Shown here: positions 1 to 5,024 of the stretch, piece after piece
Position numbering within the stretch: the stretch's first letter is position 1
Layout of the letters: every line of letters begins with the position of its first letter
Origin: Spirochaetaceae bacterium
GTDB taxonomy: Bacteria; Spirochaetota; Spirochaetia; Treponematales; Breznakiellaceae
NCBI GenBank assembly: GCA_031273985.1
Contig: JAISQV010000220.1
Span: forward strand, 1-5,024
Length of the DNA stretch: 5,024 nt
Reading direction: 5' to 3'
Notes under the pieces: generated by a model
The model's database searches: none
What the model was told of the DNA's origin: nothing
What the model saw: only the letters and a program-made list of their open reading frames with translations
Made by a program: the position numbers and the translations under genes

Positions 1-98
1 GCCGCGGCAAGGGTAACCCAGGATTTTTTTGCGGGAAACGCGACGACCAGGGCGTACATGAGCACGGCCCCGGCCAGAACCATCCATTTAATCGGCAC
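1..98 (-). CDS. 5' end of an integral membrane protein, possible transporter (partial)
   Basis: Only the first 32 codons are inside the window; the frame is open to the left edge. From a GTG at 98-96 the translation begins MPIKWMVLAGAVLMYALVV, a short basic start followed by a hydrophobic stretch of about 17 residues (residues 5-21). A Pro-Ala-Lys-Lys turn and the start of a second apolar stretch follow. This is the usual N-terminus of a polytopic inner-membrane protein. The pattern of one helix, a short basic loop and another apolar segment resembles SLC13/ArsB-like ion transporters, but 32 residues cannot settle the family. The frame has a stop (TGA) three codons upstream of the GTG. An alternative start is ATG at 83-81; neither start has a good Shine-Dalgarno sequence. 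A promoter-like sequence lies immediately upstream. Coding status is likely; identity is weak. Confidence 0.6.
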   Translation of the reverse strand, partial: MPIKWMVLAGAVLMYALVVAFPAKKSWVTLAA

Positions 99-101
99 GA
101 T

Positions 102-136
102 ACGTCAAACCTAGAGGAGCCCCCGCCGCCTGTCAA
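102..136 (-). promoter_or_regulatory. Probable sigma-70-type promoter for the membrane protein gene
   Basis: On the minus strand there is a perfect TTGACA (positions 136-131), a 17-nt spacer (130-114) and a weak -10 candidate TAGGTT (113-108). Transcription would start near 101. That leaves only a few bases before the GTG at 98 or about 18 before the ATG at 83, so the message would be leaderless or nearly so, or the ATG would be the real start. The consensus -35 and ideal spacing are seen directly; the -10 matches TATAAT at only three of six bases. A weak -10 behind a strong -35 would suit a promoter helped by an activator (inference). Confidence 0.45.
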
Positions 137-219
137 GGGAGCCGCGCCGGGGCAGGCAGGCGGAGGGGGTTTACGGGAAAGGTGAGGGCGGGTTGTACCG
201 GCCCGGCGGCGAGCTCGAT

Positions 220-251
220 GAGGGTTTTCTGCCGAAGGGCGGAAAACCCTC
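220..251. repeat. Perfect 10-bp inverted repeat (hairpin) upstream of the membrane protein gene
   Basis: Arms GAGGGTTTTC (220-229) and GAAAACCCTC (242-251) are exact reverse complements. Inside, after one mismatched pair, GCC (231-233) pairs with GGC (238-240) around a 4-nt loop, so nearly the whole element folds back on itself. Neither strand has a T-run after the stem, so it does not look like an intrinsic terminator. It lies about 85-115 bp upstream of the putative -35 of the membrane protein gene. It could be one end of an interspersed palindromic repeat, an RNA-processing hairpin, or a protein-binding site. I cannot choose among these from one copy. Confidence 0.7.
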
Positions 252-304
252 AAAATGCTCTTGCCGGGCAGCGGAACAACCCCGCACTCATGTGTTTCGG
301 TAAT

Positions 305-437
305 GGCGCGCCGTCAGACGGGGGCGTTGCGGGGCTCCCCCGCGTGAGCGGGTTCTTAGGCCCCCCGCACGGGGGTAGCCGGAGACCCCGGAGGGCCGCA
401 GGCCCGAGGAGGCTCCGGCGTAGGGGGCTCGGCCCCC
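305..437. repeat. Dense cluster of GC-rich palindromes after the second PocR-AraC gene
   Basis: At least six short perfect inverted repeats sit side by side: GGCGCGCC (305-312); CCGT/ACGG (311-314, 318-321); GCGGGG/CCCCGC (329-334, 338-343), which competes with CCCGC/GCGGG (339-343, 348-352); CCCCC/GGGGG (362-366, 371-375); GCCGGAG/CTCCGGC (378-384, 413-419), enclosing GGGCC/GGCCC (393-397, 401-405); and GGGGGC/GCCCCC (423-428, 432-437). The last one abuts the TAA stop codon of the regulator gene. No stem is followed by a T-run on the minus strand, so classic intrinsic termination is not supported, although the stem at the stop codon could protect a transcript 3' end. Together with the hairpin at 220-251 this looks like a mosaic of interspersed palindromic repeats (inference). 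Within 99-437 I see nothing else of substance and no credible gene. Confidence 0.6.
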
Positions 438-1898
438 TTACAGGTCCGGCTGCTCAGCTCCCGGTTCCGCAGGGGGGGAATCTTCCTCCAGCGCGCTGCG
501 GTAGCTGCTGGAAAAATCACTGTCCTGTACATCCGGGATGATGCGGCCCCCCTGGCTGCGGTACTTTCCGGGACTGGTGCCGGTGTAGCTTTTGAAGATC
601 TTGGAAAACCAGCTTTGGTCTTCAAAACCGCAGGCCCCGGCAATTTCGGTGAGGCTCTGGGTTGTTTCCACCAGGAGCCGCCCCGCCCGTTCTACCCGCA
701 GCCGGTTGAGGTAGCTCGAAAGATTCTCTCCCATTTCTTCGCGGAAGATGGTGCTGAAGTAGGGCGCTGAAAGTCCCGATATTTCGGCAATTTCGTTGAG
801 GCTTATCTTCCGGGTAAAGTTTTCGTGTATGTAGCGTTCAGCTTTTTGCAGGGCCGCCGCATGACGCACCCCCTGAAAGGAAAACACCCGTTCCGCCAGG
901 GTCTCGACAATTGAGTGAAGCGTATCGGTCAGCTCGGCGACATTTTCCACCTCCTGAATCTGTTTGAGGTAGCGGTTATTGGTTTCCAGCAGCGCCGTAT
1001 CCCCCGATCCGGGGACGATGGCGATGCGGGAAAGGAGGACTACCAGTTCCAGGGCCCGGAAGCGGATATAGTTGAAGTGATCCGGATTGGCGTAGAAAAG
1101 CACGCCCAGGAGTTCGTCCAGCGCCTTCTTGCCGGCTTCGCTGTCGCCCCGGCGCAGGGCCGTGAGCAGCATACGCTCCTTGTCCAGGGGGTAGCCCGGC
1201 AGGGGGCCGCCTTCAGGGTGCTGTTCCCTGAGCAGGGATATTTGCCCGGCAATGACCGATTGCTGCGCGGCTCTGCGCCGGAGGGTTTCGTGGTAGTCCT
1301 TGCCCGCTTCGGAGAGGGTCTGCGCACAGGTGAGGAAGAGTTCCGAGAGCGCCTTGACGCGGCCGGAATCTATCCGGGGGAACAAAGCCAGGTTTCCCCG
1401 GATCGTTTCTTCCTGTACGGCGCCCTCGGACATGGTCATCATGGTGCGGAGGGTTTCTTCCGGTTCTATGCCCAGGAAACCCGAACCCAGGAGGGCGCCG
1501 GAAAAGTGCCCTTCCCGGAAGATGGGGCTGGTCCAGAACATGAAGCCCAGATCGCAAATGTAGGTGTAGGAGCCGCCGTAGTGGCAGGCTTTCTGTACGG
1601 CATTGGTGTGTACCGTGTTGCAGGGGGAGCTGGAAAAATCCCTGGGGCATTTTGGCTTTGCCGCATGGCTCCGGTACTTGATGCAGAAAAGGCACGTGTT
1701 CCTGTCGTCAATAATCTCCGGCATCATTTCAGCTATGGGGAGATAGTTTTGATCGAGCACACAACCCGTGGCGCCGGTTGCACAGGTATAGGTATGAAGA
1801 ACATCGAGGGCCTTGATAAGGACACGGGCGGTCTTGGGCGTCCGTGAGACGGCGTTTCCCGGCGGGCCGCCGTTATGTTGAGTAGTATTGCTGCTCAT
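438..1898 (-). CDS. PocR-domain AraC family transcriptional regulator (486 aa)
   Basis: Cytoplasmic ligand-responsive transcription factor. Residues about 20-150 form a PocR-type sensory domain, shown by the block YICDLGFMFWTSPI (residues 110-123) followed by a Gly-rich strand with GALLGSGFLGI. PocR domains are known as sensors of small hydrocarbon-derived metabolites; the ligand here is unknown. Six Cys lie in residues 69-115, including CLFC (69-72). A helical segment (about 185-335) contains a run starting LLTALRRGD. The C-terminal AraC/XylS domain spans about 349-450, with first HTH around EIAEISGLSAPYFSTIF and second HTH around IAGACGFEDQSWFSKIF. A polar acidic tail of about 38 residues ends the protein. 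There is no signal peptide or membrane segment. I chose ATG at 1898-1896: an AGG lies 6 nt upstream (1907-1905). A TTG two codons earlier, overlapping the upstream stop codon, is possible. The gene begins 2 nt after its upstream paralogue ends, so they are very likely cotranscribed and translationally coupled. Confidence 0.93.
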   Translation of the reverse strand: MSSNTTQHNGGPPGNAVSRTPKTARVLIKALDVLHTYTCATGATGCVLDQNYLPIAEMMPEIIDDRNTCLFCIKYRSHAAKPKCPRDFSSSPCNTVHTNAVQKACHYGGSYTYICDLGFMFWTSPIFREGHFSGALLGSGFLGIEPEETLRTMMTMSEGAVQEETIRGNLALFPRIDSGRVKALSELFLTCAQTLSEAGKDYHETLRRRAAQQSVIAGQISLLREQHPEGGPLPGYPLDKERMLLTALRRGDSEAGKKALDELLGVLFYANPDHFNYIRFRALELVVLLSRIAIVPGSGDTALLETNNRYLKQIQEVENVAELTDTLHSIVETLAERVFSFQGVRHAAALQKAERYIHENFTRKISLNEIAEISGLSAPYFSTIFREEMGENLSSYLNRLRVERAGRLLVETTQSLTEIAGACGFEDQSWFSKIFKSYTGTSPGKYRSQGGRIIPDVQDSDFSSSYRSALEEDSPPAEPGAEQPDL

Positions 1899-1900
1899 GA

Positions 1901-3568
1901 TCAACCTGTCTCTTTGCTGTTTTCCCCTCCCCGGTTGTCCCCCTGGAAAGGATCCGGAGTATCGTCCCAGGGTTTCACGGTCCAGGCTCCGCTCTTTGGA
2001 GCAGAGAATCCTGCCTGTCCCTGTTCCCGGTACTTGCCAGGAGTTACGCCGGTGAAGGATTTAAATATTTTTGAGAACCAGCTTTGATCCTCAAAACCGC
2101 AGGCCCCGGCGATAGCGCTGATGGATTGCTCCGATTCGGTGAGCATGGTCATGGCCCGCTCAACCCGGAGACGGTTGAGATAGTTGGAAAGATTCTCTCC
2201 CATCTCCTCCTTGAACACGCTGGAAAAGTAGGGGCCCGAAAGCCCCGACGCCTGGGCAATTTCCCTAAGGCTTATTTTGCGGGTATAGTTATCCCAGATG
2301 AAGCGCTCCGCCTTGCGCAGCGCCGAGGCATGGCGCATTCCCCGGAAGGAGAATATGCGGAAGGAAAGGCGTTCCGCGATGAGGCGGACTATGGCTGCGA
2401 GTTCCTCCGGGCTCTTTGCCTCCTGGATGCGCTTGAACCAGCGGTTGTTGCTTTCCAGGATGGAGCCCTCCATATCCGTCCCTTCCGGGGCGGCGTCAGG
2501 GGCCCGGCCTTTGGGCGGGGGCGTTTTTGCGGACGGCGTTTCCGCCTGGGGCGGAGGCGCGGGAAGGGTTTCCGGCGAGGCTGCCTCCGCCTGGGGCCCT
2601 CCCTGGGGCAGGCCCGTAAGGAAGGTGCCGAAAAATTCATCGTAGGGCTCCCCGCCGGTTTTTCGCGGGAACAGGGCCGCCCTGGAGAGGAGCACGGCAA
2701 GTTCCATGACCCGGTTGCGCATGGATTCCAGGCTGCCCTGCAGTGGGGCGTTCCCGCTGGAATACTGAATATACTCAATAAGATCGTCCAGGGCCTTGCG
2801 CCACGCATCGCCGTCTCCCCGGCGCAGGGCGGCGAGGAGGGTGCGTTCCCGGTCCAGGGGCCAGGCGGTATCCGCGGGCTTTTCCCGGTCCCGTACCAGG
2901 CGGAGCCGTCCCATGGCATTGTTCGCCTGCCCCGGCCGTTCCGGGCCTGCGTTCTGGATGCGGGAAAGCTGCTCCGCCGAGATGACGAGGAGCCGGGCCA
3001 GGGCCTTGATTTCCTCGCCGCTCTTTCCCTTTAAACCCAAAAGGAACTTTTCCTCTTCCCGGGATTCGGGGGAATCCGGGCAGAGGCCGTGCAGTTTTTC
3101 CACCGCCTGTTCCGGGCTTATTCCCAATACGCCGCCCGCAACGAGGGCGCCCAGGGCGTGGCCCCGTACCAGAATGGGCGCTGTCCAGAATACGAAGCCC
3201 ATGGAGCACATATAGATATACGTGCCCCCGGCGCTGCGGGCGCGGTATCCCGCGACAAGATGCTGCTTTGTGCAGCCCGAATCACCTGTCAGGGGGGAAC
3301 AACCGGACTGCGGCGCTGCCTGGGATGTGTGCGGGCAGCCGGATTTTCCATCCTTCATGCTCTTACAGCTATGCGCTTTGCAGAATGTGCAAAATTTGAA
3401 ATTGAGCGTACAGTTATTCGTGCCGTCAAAACGGCCCGATTGATCCAGCAGCGCAGCAACGGTGCCGGTAGCTTCCTCGTAGGACTTAAGTACTTCGTAA
3501 GTTCTGAAAAGAAGCGGCTCGATTTCCCTGCGGCCGATAATGCTGGCCGGGGAAGGGTTCCTCCACAT
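1901..3568 (-). CDS. PocR-domain AraC family transcriptional regulator, longer paralogue (555 aa)
   Basis: Same architecture as its downstream neighbour. The PocR-type sensor (about residues 15-155) contains TYIYMCSMGFVFWTAPI (116-132), a following Gly-rich strand and eight Cys, including CTFC (60-63). A helical region carries LLAALRRGD near residue 250 and ends with MELAVLLSRAALF. Next comes a Pro/Ala-rich linker of about 50 residues (319-368) absent from the neighbour. The AraC/XylS domain (about 415-515) has HTHs around EIAQASGLSGPYFSSVF and IAGACGFEDQSWFSKIF, then a polar tail. By hand alignment the last domain is about 75% identical to the neighbour's (25 differences in 99 positions). 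I chose ATG at 3568-3566 because TGGAGG lies 6 nt upstream; the longer TTG start at 3613 would place this ribosome binding site inside the gene and adds 15 residues unlike the paralogue. The gene follows the LuxR regulator by 51 bp. Probably cytoplasmic; ligand and targets unknown. Confidence 0.93.
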   Translation of the reverse strand: MWRNPSPASIIGRREIEPLLFRTYEVLKSYEEATGTVAALLDQSGRFDGTNNCTLNFKFCTFCKAHSCKSMKDGKSGCPHTSQAAPQSGCSPLTGDSGCTKQHLVAGYRARSAGGTYIYMCSMGFVFWTAPILVRGHALGALVAGGVLGISPEQAVEKLHGLCPDSPESREEEKFLLGLKGKSGEEIKALARLLVISAEQLSRIQNAGPERPGQANNAMGRLRLVRDREKPADTAWPLDRERTLLAALRRGDGDAWRKALDDLIEYIQYSSGNAPLQGSLESMRNRVMELAVLLSRAALFPRKTGGEPYDEFFGTFLTGLPQGGPQAEAASPETLPAPPPQAETPSAKTPPPKGRAPDAAPEGTDMEGSILESNNRWFKRIQEAKSPEELAAIVRLIAERLSFRIFSFRGMRHASALRKAERFIWDNYTRKISLREIAQASGLSGPYFSSVFKEEMGENLSNYLNRLRVERAMTMLTESEQSISAIAGACGFEDQSWFSKIFKSFTGVTPGKYREQGQAGFSAPKSGAWTVKPWDDTPDPFQGDNRGGENSKETG

Positions 3569-3573
3569 AAATT

Positions 3574-3599
3574 GCCTCCAGTTATAACAATAGGGAGGC
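3574..3599 (-). promoter_or_regulatory. Hairpin containing the ribosome binding site of the longer PocR-AraC gene
   Basis: In the minus-strand transcript GCCTCC (3599-3594) is perfectly complementary to GGAGGC (3579-3574), separated by a 14-nt AU-rich loop. The second arm contains the Shine-Dalgarno GGAGG, located 6 nt before the ATG at 3568. The stem would therefore hide the ribosome binding site when formed. The loop itself contains the 8-bp palindrome GTTATAAC (3581-3588). The inverted repeat and the ribosome binding site are seen directly; a role in controlling translation is inference. Coupling to ribosomes finishing the upstream gene, whose stop codon is about 20 nt before the first arm, could open it. 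Confidence 0.5.
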
Positions 3600-3619
3600 T
3601 TTTTTGAACGCAATACACC

Positions 3620-5024
3620 CTAACGGCTAAAAATGTTTAATTCCAGCGCTATGCGCACCGCGTCCACCCGGTTTACCGCGCCGAGTTTTGCGTAGATGCT
3701 GCGGATCTCCGCCTTGACGGTATTTACCGAAAGCGCCATTTTTTCCGCAATCTGTTCCCGGCTCCAGCCGAGGGAGAGGGTCCGCAGAACTTCGGTCTCC
3801 CGCCAGCTTAGGCTGGGAGCTTCCCTCGGTTTTGGAGAATATTCAGGGCCCTGGTAGATTTTAAGGAGTCTTTTTCTATAGGCCGAAGCCTTGCCCCGTA
3901 TTTCCTCGAGCCAGTCCCGGGGAATGGCGCAGTTTTTGTCCCGCAGCGCCCGGCCCGCGAGGATACGCATCTCCTCCCCCAGTTCTATGAAGGGCATATC
4001 CAGGCCGTTGGGGGCGGCCATGCGCCAGGCTTCCTCCAGGCAGCGCAGGGCCTCCGCGGCGGAGGTTTCGGTATCTTCGGCGCTGCGCCGGATCAGGGCC
4101 GCCGCCCTCAGCAGGTTTTGTTCCAGGCGGCCCAGCAGGAAGGGCGCGTGCCGGTCCGGGGAGCGGGCCGTTTCTTCCGGGGGCGTGTTGAGTATGTGCA
4201 GCGTCGCGGTGTAGCGCTTCACGGCGAAGCAGCATTTGGCTTTTACCAGGGTCTGAAAGGAGGCGCCGGAACGGTCATCGAAATCCAGCTCGTAGTAGTC
4301 GTTTTTAAGCCAGGGTCCCACGCGCTCCGCCGCTCCCAGTTGGGCGTAGAACCAGCCCATAATCACATTATTGACGGCGTAGCGGTTGAAATATTCGGAG
4401 ATGGCGAGGAGCGCGTCAAGCTGTTTTATGAGTTCCCGTAACTCCGCCCGGTTTCCCGCGTAGAGGTTGATTCGGAGCAGAAAAAACAGCGCCCAGGCTT
4501 CAATTTCCCACTGATTCTTTTCGCGGGCCTGGTAGACGGCCTGCCGGGCGTAGGTTTCCACCTGGGCGAGGTCCCCCCGGAACCATGCGTATTCCGTTTT
4601 GGCGAGACTGTCCAGGCCGTAGTAGCCGCCGTTGAGGCTGCAAACCGTATAGGGGATGAAGGCTCCTATGGCGGCTATGGCTTTTTCAAATTCACCCTCT
4701 TCCGCGGGGCTGCCCACGGGGCAGATATAGCCCCGGATGACACACTGGCAGGCGGGGCTCCACTCTGAGGCCGTGGAGAAATAGGATGCGGCCTTTTCAT
4801 AGTCTGAAAAATCGTAGTTTCGCGTGGTGGTACAGTTGTAAAAGGCAATGTCGCCCAGGTTATTGTAAGCCGCGGTCAGGATAATCCCCGCCAGGGGATC
4901 GCCCGCACGGCCCGCAAACAGTTCTATCGCTTCCCTGCACGTATCCGCCGCCTCGCTGAAGCGCCGGAGGGAAATGAGGAATTTGCTGCGCTCCACATAG
5001 CGGAGCAGCAGGGCTTCCTCCGTT
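3620..5024 (-). CDS. LuxR family transcriptional regulator, MalT-like (C-terminal part; 5' end outside window)
   Basis: The frame is open to the right edge of the window: upstream of a GTG at 4996-4994 it continues as TEEALLLRY and then merges into the helical repeats. The GTG is therefore probably internal, and 467 residues of a longer protein are visible. Residues 1 to about 395 are all-helical and TPR-like, with typical segments such as RFSEAADTCREAIELF and GLDSLAKTEYAWFRGDLAQV. The stretch EAWRMAAPNGLDMPFIELG is common just before the DNA-binding domain in this family. The last 64 residues (404-467, nt 3814-3623) are a LuxR/GerE HTH: SLSWRETEVLRTLSLGWSRE, then IAEKMALSVNTVKAEIRSIY, then AKLGAVNRVDAVRIALEL. 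Full members are usually 800-900 residues with an N-terminal ATP-binding STAND module; that part must lie beyond the window. They act as ATP- and ligand-dependent activators. No T-rich terminator follows the TAG stop, so readthrough into the PocR-AraC pair is plausible. Confidence 0.9.
   Translation of the reverse strand, partial: TEEALLLRYVERSKFLISLRRFSEAADTCREAIELFAGRAGDPLAGIILTAAYNNLGDIAFYNCTTTRNYDFSDYEKAASYFSTASEWSPACQCVIRGYICPVGSPAEEGEFEKAIAAIGAFIPYTVCSLNGGYYGLDSLAKTEYAWFRGDLAQVETYARQAVYQAREKNQWEIEAWALFFLLRINLYAGNRAELRELIKQLDALLAISEYFNRYAVNNVIMGWFYAQLGAAERVGPWLKNDYYELDFDDRSGASFQTLVKAKCCFAVKRYTATLHILNTPPEETARSPDRHAPFLLGRLEQNLLRAAALIRRSAEDTETSAAEALRCLEEAWRMAAPNGLDMPFIELGEEMRILAGRALRDKNCAIPRDWLEEIRGKASAYRKRLLKIYQGPEYSPKPREAPSLSWRETEVLRTLSLGWSREQIAEKMALSVNTVKAEIRSIYAKLGAVNRVDAVRIALELNIFSR

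Noticed and set aside
182..541. Plus-strand open frame of 119 codons with an Arg/Gly/Pro-rich product
   Set aside because: It runs through the palindromic gap and then into the antisense of the regulator's C-terminus. It has no recognisable domain, and its composition reflects GC-rich repeats.
915..1847. Long plus-strand open frame (310 codons) antisense to the shorter PocR-AraC gene
   Set aside because: It is a shadow produced by GC-rich codon positions. The minus-strand frame has clear PocR and AraC motifs and this one has none.
2084..3034. Long plus-strand open frame (316 codons) antisense to the longer PocR-AraC gene
   Set aside because: It has the same shadow effect, lies opposite a well-supported gene and encodes a low-complexity Gly/Arg/Phe-rich product.
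3574..3605. Intrinsic terminator on the plus strand (GCCTCC/GGAGGC stem followed by six T)
   Set aside because: The shape fits, but the 14-nt loop is long and no plus-strand gene ends here. The same inverted repeat is better explained by the minus-strand ribosome binding site it contains. A role in stopping antisense transcription remains possible.
3581..3608. Promoter for the longer PocR-AraC gene (TTCAAA, 16-nt spacer, TATAAC on the minus strand)
   Set aside because: The -10 ends right at the Shine-Dalgarno, so the transcript would start within or after the ribosome binding site and could not use it.
3569..3613. Extended N-terminus of the longer PocR-AraC gene from a TTG at 3613
   Set aside because: It would swallow a strong Shine-Dalgarno that is ideally spaced to the ATG at 3568, and the added residues look non-domain-like.
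4994..4996. GTG as the true start of the LuxR-family gene
   Set aside because: The frame continues open upstream to the window edge with helical-repeat-like residues, there is no ribosome binding site, and the family normally has a large N-terminal ATP-binding part.
1..5024. CRISPR array, tRNA/rRNA, insertion sequence, toxin-antitoxin or phage-defence genes
   Set aside because: I looked on both strands and found no repeat-spacer pattern, cloverleaf, transposase or defence-type motifs.

Overview
The window carries three regulatory genes in a row, all on the minus strand, plus the first codons of a fourth minus-strand gene that leaves the window at the left edge. The DNA is GC-rich by eye. The pairing of a PocR sensory domain with an AraC-type DNA-binding domain, repeated in neighbouring paralogues next to a large MalT-like LuxR regulator, fits an anaerobic spirochaete of the termite-gut Treponema kind. 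That assignment rests on gene style and memory of these genomes; there is no phylogenetic marker here.

Layout in the direction of transcription (right to left). (1) 5024-3620: C-terminal part of a LuxR-family regulator with a long helical-repeat region and a C-terminal HTH; its N-terminus is outside the window. (2) A 51-bp gap holding a hairpin that contains the ribosome binding site of the next gene. (3) 3568-1901: a 555-residue PocR-AraC regulator. (4) After a gap of only 2 nt, 1898-438: a second, shorter PocR-AraC regulator of 486 residues, clearly a paralogue of the first. (5) 437-99: about 340 bp without a credible gene, packed with palindromes and perhaps an interspersed repeat; its last 40 bp look like a promoter. 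(6) 98-1: start of an integral membrane protein, possibly a transporter.

How the genes may work together (inference): the two PocR-AraC genes are probably cotranscribed and translationally coupled, and the LuxR gene may head the same transcript. The two AraC domains are about 75% identical by hand count, with an identical stretch across the second HTH, while the sensor domains differ much more. This suggests two sensors with different ligands acting on the same or similar DNA sites. The membrane protein downstream has its own promoter-like sequence and is an obvious candidate target. I found no defence system, CRISPR array, mobile-element gene, tRNA or rRNA. The region is mostly an ordinary regulator cluster; its least explained parts are the palindrome-rich gap and the hairpin over the ribosome binding site.
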